This document shows positions 10,347 to 20,628 of a stretch of DNA of 64,000 nt, piece after piece; position 1 is the stretch's first letter, and each line of letters opens with the position of its first letter. The stretch spans positions 2,057,844 to 2,121,843 of the forward strand of contig JAQFVV010006293.1 of assembly GCA_028023455.1 (NCBI GenBank), read 5' to 3'. The position numbers were made by a program, and so were the translations under genes. This DNA comes from Epiperipatus broadwayi. Lineage: Eukaryota > Onychophora > Udeonychophora > Euonychophora > Peripatidae. The notes below the pieces were generated by a model. That model was not told where the DNA came from, searched no databases, and worked only from the letters and a program-made list of their open reading frames with translations.

Positions 10347-10790
10347 TCACAATCTATGATCTAAATTTTTTTGTGGGGTTGATTTCTCAACTATGGCTGG
10401 AAGTGTTTTCGCATGCGATTGACAGTTTTTACATTTTTCAATAAACATTACAATGTCTTTATTTTTGCTCATCGATACTTTAATTCCCAATTGATTGAAC
10501 CAATCATGGCTGATAAGGGGATTTATTGGGGCATGAATTATATATAATAGCAATTTTAATTTTTTGCCTTTGTATGAAGTAATTGGAGCCTGAATTGCTC
10601 CTTTAATCTTTATGGCTTTGCCATTGATGTCCCAAGCCTTAAATTTGGTATGCGTAAGTCTAGATGGCTTTGCCATATCTGCTATGATAGTTTTCCAATG
10701 GCTTTGCCATATCTGCTATGATAGTTTTCCAATCTTTAATGGACAGTAAAGATACCCCATTATCGCTATCAATTTCTATCACTAGGGTTT
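10347..10790 (-). pseudogene. Inner Gypsy aspartic protease (retropepsin)
   Basis: Minus strand. Near 10780-10745 the reading EIDSDNGVSLLSIKDW corresponds to the retropepsin active-site block (usually DSGxGVSL); the active-site glycine is aspartate here, a one-base change that should abolish cleavage. Downstream, LTHTKFKAWDINGKAIKIKG, LLLYIIHAPINPLISHDWF and LGIKVS match the flap and the LLGRDWL-type C-terminal block. A 34-bp direct duplication (10665-10698 and 10699-10732) breaks the frame between the active site and the flap. Confidence 0.8.
10665..10732. repeat. 34-bp tandem duplication inside the protease
   Basis: The block starting tggctttgccatatctgc occurs twice in a row, at 10665 and 10699. 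It shifts the reading frame of the protease, as 34 is not a multiple of three. Confidence 0.9.
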
Positions 10791-11500
10791 TTCCAAAAAT
10801 TTTAAGTCATTTCAAATTTCGATGATTGCTTAAGTTTTTTAGTAAAACGCTCTTGGCTGTTATTACTTGTGTCATTGTCAAATTTTTTATTTCAGCACAT
10901 TTTTTCCAAATGGCCAACTTTGTTACAGTGTTTACAGCATTGATCATTATAAAAACACTCATATGCCATGTGACCTACTTTTCCACAGCAAAAGCACTTA
11001 ATTCGCCTTTTCTTTCATGAGCTATACCATGTTTGATAGCTTCTTTATAATTGATATCCTTGTCTGCCAATAACTGCTGTCTCAGACTGACACTGCTCAC
11101 ACCACATAAAAATTGTTTGATGAGAGTTTCCTCCAGGTATGAGTCATAGATGTAGTTTTTTGTGAGTTCACACAGGGCAGTATCATAATCTTGAGTTCAC
11201 TCATTCTTGCCTTGTCGGCAATTTCTGAAGTGGAGTTTAGACTCATGGATTAAAATAGTCAGCCAAATGATCTTTGATCTGTTCAAATGTTAATTCTTCC
11301 AAGGTCTGGGGTTCACCTTTTCCAGTGAAACACAATAAAGTCGTTCTTTTACATTTATCATTCTTTACCCCATTATTAAAAGTTTCGCTATTTGTTGGAC
11401 ATACAGGGGCCACTCAATTTCCTCTCTGATATCAAATTCAGATATTTCCAGCTGAATTATGATGACAGTCAATTTAGCAAAAAAATTATAGAAATATCTT
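10791..11500 (-). pseudogene. Inner Gypsy Gag with two zinc knuckles
   Basis: On the minus strand near 11010-10910 the reading is CFCCGKVGHMAYEC, a short spacer, then CKHCNKVGHLEKMC: two CX2CX4HX4C knuckles of a nucleocapsid, which bind the element RNA. Upstream, 11500-11020, stretches such as ELTKNYIYDSYLEETL fit a Gag capsid region but contain frameshifts and stops. Loss of open frame means no functional Gag is made. Confidence 0.75.
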
Positions 11501-11629
11501 TTTTAGTAATTTATCCACTCACGAAATCAATTAATTAGATGCCAACATATTCAGCTGTCAATGCATTAATTGTTATTACTGACAATTCTGCAATTTGCTG
11601 AGAATTAGACCAGTGAAGTTTGTAATCAA

Positions 11630-11645
11630 GACTGTGACTGTGCCA
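11630..11645 (-). promoter_or_regulatory. Primer-binding site of the inner Gypsy element (serine-tRNA-like)
   Basis: Two bases after the 5' LTR the minus strand reads TGGCACAGTCACAGTC. Gypsy-type elements primed by tRNA-Ser have TGGCGCAGTCG here. The two differences are both G to A at what would have been CpG sites, so a tRNA-Ser primer is the likely original. Confidence 0.6.
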
Positions 11646-11647
11646 AT

Positions 11648-12482
11648 TGCTGTGTCCAGTGGCACTCTATTGCTTGCTGGATTGCAAATAGAAATACTAC
11701 AAATAATTGCTAATTAATGAAGTGGCTCGGCAAGTACATTTAAGTAACAAGAATTTATTTACAGAATTATACAAAGATAAACAATCTGTTTAATATATAC
11801 ATATATGATGATTATATACACACACTATATAATAACAATAAGGGCCTGAAGGTGTAACAAAATAATAATAAGATCAATATGACCTGTTTATAGTTCCTAA
11901 GTTTACTTTTGAACATCCAGAGGTAAACTTCTCCACAAGGCTAAGTGAAGGTGGGAGCTGACTGGGGCACACAAAGAAATGCACATCTGCCTTTCAAGAG
12001 CTTCACTTAGCAAATGCTCTGTCTCATTGTATTCTATCTCTATGTCCTTTTTTCATTGCTTTTTAGTGTAGACTCACCTGACTGGAGATTCGCTGTCCAC
12101 GTGGTAGTCATCTCTTTAATTGCATTATTTGATCCCTGAACAGATAATGCATTTATCTTGGAATTGTCTATTTTAAGCAATGGCTTTGTTTACATTATCT
12201 AAATCTTTTGCTTGAATTCATCTAACTTTCTTGATAAGTTAGATTATAGTTTTTCCATTAATTAAACTATTTAATTAGTCTAATGTTTTTATAAAATATT
12301 GTGAATGCCATTGGCTTCCATGCACATACATTTAGTTTACCGTTATATCATTTATAACACTTATTTTATGTATATATAAATATACACACACAATTAGAAA
12401 TTTATTTATTTTTCAATTATAATTTTTATTTGACTAATAATACGTATTCTGTGTATACATAAATACACACACACATTTAGCA
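11648..12482 (-). repeat. 5' LTR of the inner Gypsy element
   Basis: 835 bp, the same length as the other copy at 9095-9929. It starts TGCTGTGT and ends ATTTAGCA. The LTR sequence after its last base resumes the outer LTR. Confidence 0.88.
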
Positions 12483-13111
12483 GTATGTATGATAGTATAA
12501 CTTTCTACTATCTTCAAATCTTTTCCTAATATGTGGTCCTTTAAGTTTATAAAATCATAATAAGGTCAAGGTAACCTGTTTAATTTCTTAGTTGGCTTCA
12601 TAACTTTCAGGAGTTGAGATCCTGAGAAAAAGATGTCTCCTGCTGATATTCTTTCACAGTTTCACATCATATGCTTCCAAAGCTAACCTTGAAGATGAAG
12701 GAGAAGAGAGCACTTTCTATTCTACTAATTTTCTATTCTTTTGTTCTTTCTGGAGTATTTCAGTCAATGAGATGGTCCAGTTCATAAATGTATTATCAAT
12801 TCAATTAGTATAGATCCGACTTTGTAAATTTAATTAGTATATATCCTTTTGATAACAATCTCTTTTATTTTTGTAATTTACTTTTGCAAAGCATTTTAAA
12901 ACTAAATAATTTGTCAAGCAATGGTGGTCGAGAGGTCAGCGAGAGCTACTTTACAAGCAGTTGTCCCGGGTTAGCGGATTCGCTTCCCGGCTGATGCTAT
13001 GACACATGAGGAAAAAAAAACTAAATAATTTATTCAAAGTCTATTTTTTTTTCTTTGAATTTAATCCCACCCAAATATTTATTGTTTAATTAGTTTAATA
13101 CATATGTTTCA
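12483..13111 (-). repeat. 5' LTR of the outer Gypsy element, second piece
   Basis: Continues the match to 4677-5349 from the point where 9094 broke off. Shared landmarks are tataaaatcataataag, aactttcaggag, gatccgactttgtaaattta and the terminal catatgtttca. A SINE with its own target-site duplication is embedded at 12913-13017. Confidence 0.75.
12899..13031 (+). mobile_element. tRNA-derived SINE (family 1) with 14-bp target-site duplication
   Basis: The body 12913-13017 starts gtcaagcaatggtggtcgag and ends in a short A tail after atgacacatgag. Box A-like TGGTCGAGAGG and box B-like GGATTCGCTTCC are present, the internal RNA polymerase III promoter of a tRNA. It is flanked by AAACTAAATAATTT at 12899-12912 and 13018-13031, the mark of LINE-driven insertion. 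It lies in the outer LTR copy and is absent from the sister LTR at 4677-5349. Related copies are at about 15670-15807 (minus) and 29200-29299 (plus). Confidence 0.85.
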
Positions 13112-13759
13112 TTAGCAATATGAATCCGACAATAATGGAAAATACACGTATTAATAAAAAAACGTGATTCTGGAAAACAATAAAAATAAGTAAGAAAAAG
13201 AAGTTTGTATTTTAATCTATAAAGAAATGTAAATATAAATTCAGACTAAGTCAATTAAATAATTTTTTACATTTGATTTCGTATCATTTAGTTAGATAAA
13301 GATTTTTCAAGTCAAAGACAGACTTATCCTTTTAGACATAAATTTAAGTATGGGACAAGAAATTCAGTGTATTTTTTTAGGAAGAAAAAGTAGGCTACAC
13401 ATATAGACAGGTAATTTAGCAATCATATTTTATAGGGTAAAAATTTTTTATCTGCCCTTTAATTGTTTTTTTTTTTTTTTGTAGTTGGTTTATATGAAAT
13501 TCTATTTTTAAAATGTTTAAATTTATTTAAGATTGTAAAAGTATGATTGAAAATGTATTGAATTAATATTTGCTATTAGTGGAAGTTTAAGATGCAATTA
13601 AAAAAGAATTGCCAAGTATTTTGTTTACAATATAGCTTTATATGAATATTGTCTTAGATCAGTGATACCCATTCTGGGTTACACAGAAGGAATATAGACC
13701 AGTACATTTAGAGATATGTAAAAGAAATTGAAAGTGGTAGAAAATATATCTTACTATAA
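13112..13759. other. AT-rich DNA, no gene
   Basis: I see no coding motif or repeat boundary. A T run is present near 13467-13481. Confidence 0.4.
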
Positions 13760-13855
13760 GACAAACTATCAGATCTGTGAGCACCAGAATTGATCCTGGG
13801 ATCTCTGAATTCCAAATCAAACCCTTTATCAACTATTCCAAACCATGCAGAAGTT
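13760..13855 (-). mobile_element. SINE fragment (family 2, tRNA-like)
   Basis: On the minus strand a box B-like GGATCAATTCTGG lies 3' of a GATAAAGGGTTTGATTTGG stretch in the anticodon-arm position. The same arrangement with the same box B-like sequence is found at 33880-33975, also on the minus strand. No clear target-site duplication was seen. Confidence 0.5.
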
Positions 13856-14451
13856 ATAAAACCAGATAGTCAAAAGTTACGAAATTAATTGAATATTATG
13901 ATGATTGCCATATAGATGTCTTTTTTCATTTAATGACAAGAAAAGTTTTATTTTAGTAAATGGTGTCTCTTTCTCCCTAAACAATATGATATGATCATAG
14001 TGCACATCCTCAGTAGTGTATTTGCAAATATTCAATAAATGCTGTCATGCTGGAAGTAGAGTATATAATGAGTGAGGACCTCACTCAATTTTATTAGTAG
14101 TATTCAATGAATGAGTTCTGGATCTTCTTTATATGTCTTCTTTTTATCATTGTTTTTCATTTTTTCAACTAATCTTCAGTAATTTCTCAGGACATATCTA
14201 ACATTTCAATGCAAAATAGTGAACATAAATAGTTTTCAAATCTTTGAACAGGCAAAAGAAAAAAATATTGTGATAAATAAATTGAACTGAGTTTGTCGAA
14301 GTTATCAGATTACTGCTAGGTTTAAATACTTTTAACTATAATATCTTTTGGAATCTAAACTTTAATAAGTTTTAATATTTATTTTTAATATCTCTTGACT
14401 TTAACTAAGCTTATTATTATGCTTATACATAACTTTTTGGTAATTCTTATG
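13856..14451. other. AT-rich DNA, no gene
   Basis: No conserved motif recognised on either strand. Confidence 0.4.
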
Positions 14452-14722
14452 TTATATCTTTAATACTATGGTAACAGATTGGCCTTCAAGCAGAGGAAAA
14501 ATATGATTGATAGCATGACCATCAATGATACCCATGCCAGATTGGGCTATACAAAGCATAACATGACCACATTTACTGACCGTGACCCACCTCAACTGCT
14601 GGAACAAAAACCCTGCCATCCAAAGCATTTTATTTGTTTTGAGAATCAAACTCAAGCACCAACCAATGATATATTATATTGCCAGCATGCTCAGATGACA
14701 GACACACAATACAGTGCTTGAA
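14452..14722 (-). repeat. Possible old SINE or other retroposed sequence, less AT-rich than its surroundings
   Basis: This segment stands out by base composition. Both strands are open for 60-80 codons, which is weak evidence given the length. On the minus strand GAGCATGCTGG followed about 40 bases later by GAGTTTGATTCTC could be worn boxes A and B of a tRNA-derived promoter. No second copy was found in the window, so the assignment is tentative. Confidence 0.3.
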
Positions 14723-15660
14723 ATATCCCAAGATAGCTCCTATCCTTAATCAAGGGGGTTCAACACATTTAACTTAACATATACAATTATTTATAACTTT
14801 AAATTAATGGTAACACAGTGACAAGAGAGAATAGACCAAATAATAATTAAGCAAACATTAATATTTATTTAAGCACACACATTGTAATATGGAAATTTAC
14901 ATATAAAAATATAAATGATTAATCAAGCTAAATTTTATCATAGTCCTTTGTTAAAGTCCATTTCATTTAGAAAATATAAAGTGTCTACAGACAGTGATCA
15001 AAATATATTTACCATGTCAAGTTCCAATAAATTGGCTTTTTGGCCTCCATCAAGGGTTTCAGGACTTGTCTTCCATTCTTTGGCTTGACAATGGAAGAGA
15101 GAGGGAGTTTATGGCAATGTCTATTTCACCATTTTGGCATCAGTTTCCAGTGAAGATTCAAGTGGATATAATTGATTTTGTAGAGGATTTTGGGCCTGAA
15201 GCCCAGTTAAACTTCCAAAGTGGTATTTTCTGCAGAAATAATGACTGCCTCTATTCTGACCTTAGATTTCTGAATCTCTGCTAAATGAATGAATTAAGCA
15301 CTGAATAATATAGTATATCAATGAAGGAATGAAGACTGAAATAATTTAATCACAAAATGAAGACCAGAATGATTTACAGACTCAAGAGTGGAATAATAAC
15401 AATGGACAATTGCGACCTTATATACTTTTTCCCATTGTTTTAATTTCTTATCATTATTTTTAATTTTGATTGTAACTTGAATCTGTTTTTAATTAATTTT
15501 ACACTTTGTTTTATCTAATCTTTTTTAAGATTAATCTACTCTCACTTTAATACCAAAGAGATAGTTTACATAGTTTTAATTATTACAATTATTGGTTTCA
15601 ATTTTATCATCAATCAGAAATCTTATTCGCTTTCCAAAAGTTTACTTTCACTAATCAATT
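14723..15660. other. AT-rich DNA with one unexplained 96-codon open frame
   Basis: A plus-strand frame at 14994-15284 is open, but its translation shows no domain that I recognise, no signal peptide and no membrane segment. The stretch 15040-15280 is richer in G and C than its flanks, which would also fit an old repeat copy. No function is proposed. Confidence 0.3.
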
Positions 15661-15807
15661 AATCTTTTTTTTTTTAAGATTTTTATTAAAATTTATTTAT
15701 TTTTCCTTTTTTTTTTCATGTCATAGCATCATACAGGAAGCGAACCCGCAACCTGGGCAACTGCTTGTAAGGCAGTCACACTGATCTCTCGACCACCTAT
15801 GCTTGAC
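15661..15807 (-). mobile_element. tRNA-derived SINE (family 1), minus strand
   Basis: The complement starts gtcaagcataggtggtcgag, carries box B-like GGGTTCGCTTCC and ends in atgacatg followed by an A-rich tail (the T-rich run 15668-15718 on the plus strand). The anticodon-stem region CTGC-CTTACAA-GCAG is intact in this copy. Same family as 12913-13017. Confidence 0.75.
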
Positions 15808-17690
15808 AAACTTACTTTTACTTTATAAAAAGGTGAGTTTTCTTTAAATCTTTTTTTTCTAATTCCTTTTCTCACCCCATTCTCAATAAAAAGTTTTATT
15901 CTCTTTTTTAAAAAAAAGTATAATGCAATCTTTTTATTTTATTATATCTTAAAATCTACTTAACTATTTCTTTAACTATTTTTCCTTTTTTAATAAATTT
16001 GATTATTTATTCTCAAATTATAACATATGTAACACAGATATATGTAAATTTTATAACATATATCTTGCTAGCATTACAATATAAAATATGATTTTTTTAT
16101 GTAGAAAATATAAACTATCTTGAGGTACAATGTATAGTGTGTGAGGAGTATAATATCATAAAACATTTTTTATTCTTATGATGTTTACTAATAAATCATA
16201 CCAGTTTAAATTCAAAGATTGAACCTTTTTTCATTGACTACTGAAACAGAAGAATATGTCACTATTTTTATCATTAGCTAATGAAGATAATAAAAATATA
16301 CTTGAAATCTTTTATTATATTAGATATTATATTTCTAGATGTGTTAAGAATTATATCTGAAAATTTAATTTCTCCTTTTATAAATAATGCCATTCTAGAT
16401 ATGATTAGAAAAAAATATGTGAGATAAATTAACACTATTTTTTCTGAGTAATACAATATCTTGAAAAATGTAGGATATGTCTAATATTAAGAGGATAATA
16501 ATAGATAAAATTAAAAATAGTAAAATTATCCACCTTGACAAAATCACAGATACTGCTTATTTCACTGTTTTTCTCATTGTTGCAAGATATTGAATGACAA
16601 TCTAGTTGAAGAAGGTCTTTTGCTTTGTCATCCTCTGTCAAAGCACAGTAGAAGTGAGATATATTTAATATAATTAATAGATGTTTAAAAAAGGGCATTA
16701 ATTTGTCTAATTGTTGTGGTATGTACAGTGATAATAGAATGTCAACATATTTTAATTTCAGTTTTCATGATTATGTCATGAAGGCTGCACCCACAGGCAA
16801 AAACTAGTGACTAAGCATCTACCTGAAATAATTTTAGAGCCAAAATTTATAAACTCAGGAATTTTCAGAGTAATGTTGAGATGGGCTTAGTTTACATTTT
16901 AGTTAACCCCTTTATACAGAAGTAAGATGGCTCTCTATGATAATTTTTTTTTTACTTTAGCTGTTAAAGTTTAGACATACAGTTTGTGTAGTTATCAGAC
17001 ACTGTTCTACAAATAATCTAAATTTGATCATTCAAAATGAGTCAACAATGATCTTTAAAGTTTTAAATATATTTCAATCTGTGATTTTAAAAATGATTTT
17101 GGAGACCATATATTAATAAAGCCTAACTTGAAATATTTGAATTTTGCAGTTTGATTGTTCAGAAAATGAGTGAGAAAATAATTGACCACTTTAAAAAGTT
17201 AAAATCATATTTCAAAAGTACTTCTCAAAATATGAACAAGAAAATAACTGGACTGCAAAGTTTTTTGAATAAAAATATTTCTAAGCTTTCAGATTATTAA
17301 TTGATGAAAAAGCAATATTAATAGTTCTTTTGATTGGTTCTACTTTCAAACTAAATGGGAAAATAAATAAATAAATACTATAGTAAGCTGAATGGAGCCA
17401 ACTTTTAAGACAATATCTTACATCAGTTGAACTTAAAAAAAACTATTTATTTTTAAATGAGATTAGGGATAGCATTGAACATTTATTGTGCGAAAATATT
17501 CCAGTGTATATGCTGAAAATTAAATAGTAAATATTTAAATCACCTATCCCAAATGTTGTGATATTTCAGTAACACCCTCTGTGAAAAATATCAAGACTGA
17601 ACCACAAACAGCCAAACTCAAATTCTTCAAATGTATTTTTCATGATTCTTCTACATTAAATGTATATATCCAATGCATTTTTTTTTGTAG
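15808..17690. other. AT-rich DNA, no gene
   Basis: About 1.9 kb in which I found no coding motif or RNA gene. Short minus-strand open frames near 16.3-16.7 kb are low in complexity and without domains. Near 16790-16830 there is a weak resemblance to a hammerhead core, judged not sufficient. Confidence 0.4.
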
Positions 17691-17832
17691 TTTATAATTT
17701 CTTAATTCTCTTAAATTTAAAATCTTGTTCTTCCAATTTATAATTTCTTAATTCTCTTAAATTTAAAATCTTGTTCTTCCAATTTATAATTTCTTAATTC
17801 TCTTAAATTTAAAATCTTGTTCTTCCAATTTA
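17691..17832. repeat. 46-bp tandem repeat, three copies
   Basis: Units start at 17691, 17737 and 17783 and are practically identical, each containing tttataatttcttaattctc and aaaatcttgttcttccaa. A young minisatellite by its uniformity. Confidence 0.9.
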
Positions 17833-18749
17833 CCTATTCTTCTTCAATGCTTTTCATTTTGTTACATCTTGTTATCTAAGGGGTATTCTTTTGAGTTTGG
17901 TTGTTTGAGGTTCAGACTTTGTTTTTACAGAGGGTGTTGCTGAAAATCATAATAATTTTACTTGACTGCCTTGACATGCTGACATGGCTGATTTTTGCTC
18001 TAAAAGATAAGTTAAAGTTTTATATATTTTTAATAAGATCTAGATAAAAAATTATGTTGCTATGGAATATTTGTTTAGGGAATGGATGAGAAAAGAGAGT
18101 TGGAGCAAATAGATAAATTTAATTGGATTTAGAAAGATTAAGAAAAATATTGCTAACGTTTGGAGGTGACATTTTAAATATAAAGAAAAAAAATATTTTT
18201 TTGTTTACTGAAATAAAGTCTTAAAACTAAGACATATGTAAGATTAATTGGATTTTAGAAGGTTTGATATTAAATTTTTTTTTTCAATTAAAGTGAGAGA
18301 GTGATTTCTTTGAGAAAAAGGTGTATGAGTTTAGGGGAGCATGTGTTTCTCAGTCTCCATTATAAAAAAAGAAAAAAAAATTGTATGAAGAGGTTTGGAG
18401 AGTGGTAGAAAAATCATAAATTTAAATATACAGTAGGGGTTGGAAAAATAATGAAATATGAATTGCATTTGCATTCCACAATGTATATATGATGGTCAGA
18501 AGAAAACTAGGCATACTTTGGTAGTATGTATATTATGTGATAAGGGTTTTCATCTGAAGTGCTTAAATAAGACTAGGAAGAATATATAAGGTGTATACTT
18601 GTGTAGATCATGTATAAATGTGATAAAAGAGGTGAAAAAATGATTTTAAGTAAGTGTAGATAATTTAAAAGAGAAAGTTAGGAGAAATGGAGGAAAATGT
18701 AGATAAGATGATAAAATGGAATATATATTTAGTAGAGTGACAAGAGATA

Positions 18750-19430
18750 TGGATGACAAAATAAGTAGTGCAATGGGGATAGATAGGCAAAGAATACATA
18801 TGATAGAAGAAGAGGTAAAGGATGTAGAAGTAAAATTAAAAGCATTAGATTTGAAGTGCGAGCATATCAAGGAATTAATGAATTGAAATGATAAAAAAAA
18901 AATAGGTAAGAAAATTCAAAAGGTCGAAAGAGAATGTTACAGTTGAATTAGTGAAAGTAAACTATGAGACAGTCTTGATAGGGGACTCCCTAAATTAGAG
19001 GAGTGGAGATGTAATTGGAAGGAAAAATAGAAATAAGTATGAAAGAGTATGTTTACCTGAAGCTAGAATTAGAGAAATTACAGATAAGGTAAATAAATAG
19101 GAGGAATAGAGATGTTTATGTTATGGTGAGGACAAATAATTTATCAGAGCCATCAGAAGGGGTGAAGGATGATTATAAAGAAATGATTAGTAGTTTGAAT
19201 AAGGTTAAAGGAAGAGTAGGAGTAGTTGGGTTACTACCAAGATTCAATTATAGGCATGTTAGATAGGGTATGTTCTATAAAGGAGAGATTGAAAAAATTA
19301 TGTGACAGAAATAATGTTATGTTTGTGAATGAGTGGGATTTTTTTATTAGTAGGAGGGAGTTGTACAGTAAAGATGGATTGCATTTAACAAAATAAGGAA
19401 GTGAAGCATTAGGGGGCTTGATTTATGATA
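18750..19430 (+). pseudogene. LINE family C ORF1: coiled coil plus SGNH-hydrolase-like domain
   Basis: A frame with IHMIEEEVKDVEVKLKALD and following residues has heptad-like spacing. Then VLIGDSL (18971-18990) matches the GDS block with the nucleophile serine, DVYVMVRTNN (19111-19140) matches the GTNN/GTND block, GVVGLLPRFN sits at the expected PR block, and KDGLHLT (19366-19387) matches the D-x-x-H block with the catalytic Asp and His. This is the known esterase arrangement of CR1/L2-type ORF1 proteins. Stops lie between blocks, including one right after KDGLHLTK. Confidence 0.7.
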
Positions 19431-19679
19431 AATATTACAGTTCAGGAAATTTATGAAGAGGGCTTAGGGTTTTAAATTACAGTATTATTAAAAAGATTAA
19501 GAATGGATGGTATGTCAGAACTAAACAAAGAGTAGCTGATCCAGATATAAATGTAGATGTGGAGAGGGAATGGGTCTGTAAAACAAATGATAAACAAACT
19601 AATTACAAATATAATAGAGAAGAAAGAGTCAAAAGAATTTATAAAAAGATAGTAAAAAAGGAAGAAACTGTTAAAATTG

Positions 19680-20260
19680 GATAGTTGAATATGCAAGGTG
19701 GTAGGAGATCAGAAAAGTGATTGAAATTAAATAAAACAGTTAAAAGTGAAGGGATTGAGGTATTAGCAGTAATGGAAACACATTTAAGAGAAGACTTATA
19801 ATCTACACTGTGAAATTTTGTATGGCATTATACAAATAGAAAAAAAAAGGGGTGGTGGTATAAGAATTATGTTAAAAATATATTTAAATACTGTAAAGTG
19901 TCAAGAACATTTGTGGTTTGAGATAAGATTGGGAAGACAAGAATGGATGATGGCTATAGTGTATATGGCTACTGGAGATAGTCAAACTATAATGGAGTGG
20001 AACAGTAGCATATATGAATGCCTAGTTAAGGATATACAGAGTTTCAAAAAAAGGGGAAGAAAAAAAATATAGGGGATATGAATGAGCATATTGAAGAAAT
20101 TGATGACTTGGATAATAAGAATGGACAGTTTTGGAATTTTTTTTGTCATACAATGAATTTGAACATTGGAAATTTATCAAATATATATGAGGAGCAATAT
20201 ATATGATCTAGACATAATATATTTCATTTTGTAGTTTAGGTATTAGTAGAGATAGACAGA
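19680..20260 (+). pseudogene. LINE family C APE-type endonuclease
   Basis: Starts LNMQGGRRSEK, then GIEVLAVMETHLREDL, the ETHL block of apurinic-type LINE nucleases with the metal-binding glutamate. At 20071-20095 GDMNEHIEEID matches the GDFN block. The end of the domain (SDH block) was not recognised. It would nick the target DNA to prime reverse transcription; in this copy it is disrupted by stops. Confidence 0.65.
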
Positions 20261-20628
20261 AAGAATAAAGTACAGAAAGTTAAAGTGTTTGATAGTGAAG
20301 AGAGTATATAATAATGGTCATCATTTCTTTATAATAGAAATGGTTAATAATGTGATGGAAAATAATAATAAAAGTAGAAAGAATAGTGAGAGATGTGGAT
20401 GAAGAGTGAATGATAAGAATAAGTTAGAAAAAAGAATTATGGAAGAGGTTGTTGGGGATGAATATAAGGACTGGTGTAGTAAAGTAGAAAAATGGCAAAT
20501 AGAATTTTAGGTGAGAATATTCAGAAGAATAAAAGTAATAGAAAAGTGAGAATTAGTAAAAGTGTAAAAGAGAGGAAGAAAGCATGCAGAGAATATAAAT
20601 GTGCTATTAAAAACAAAAAAAGTTAAAG

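Larger units (their letters stand above)
9095..12482 (-). mobile_element. Inner Gypsy element, complete ends, internal deletion, minus strand
   Basis: It has two 835-bp LTRs (9095-9929 and 11648-12482), both starting TGCTGTGT and ending ATTTAGCA, so TG/CA ends are kept. The insertion site shows GTAAG on the left and GTATG on the right, a 5-bp duplication with one change. On the minus strand the order is 5' LTR, two-base spacer, primer-binding site, Gag with two zinc knuckles, retropepsin, integrase C-terminus, polypurine tract, 3' LTR. Reverse transcriptase, RNase H and the integrase core are missing, so it is a deletion derivative that could only have moved with help. It sits inside the right LTR of the outer element and is therefore younger. 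Confidence 0.88.
4677..13111 (-). mobile_element. Outer Ty3/Gypsy LTR retrotransposon, minus strand, interrupted by four later insertions
   Basis: Two LTR copies bound a region with Gypsy pol fragments on the minus strand. The left LTR is 4677-5349. The right LTR is split into 8955-9094 and 12483-13111 by an inner Gypsy element and also carries a SINE. Both LTRs start TGT and end TTCA. A purine-rich tract (complement of 5350-5371) sits beside the left LTR, so that is the 3' LTR and the element reads right to left. Only about 300 bp lie between the 5' LTR and the reverse transcriptase start, so gag and protease are missing, and RNase H plus most of integrase are missing too. No convincing outer target-site duplication remains. 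The element is dead. Confidence 0.75.

Noticed and set aside
14452-14722. A protein-coding gene in a GC-richer segment open on both strands
   Set aside because: Openness on both strands over so short a length is uninformative, and the box-B-like sequence fits a repeat better.
14994-15284. A 96-codon open frame as a host gene exon
   Set aside because: No domain, no splice or promoter support, and an unusual composition that could be an old repeat.
16775-16830. A hammerhead-like sequence (catgaaggctgc ... caaaaactagt)
   Set aside because: It recalls the 471-bp family core, but CUGANGA and GAAA are both missing and no stem I can be formed.
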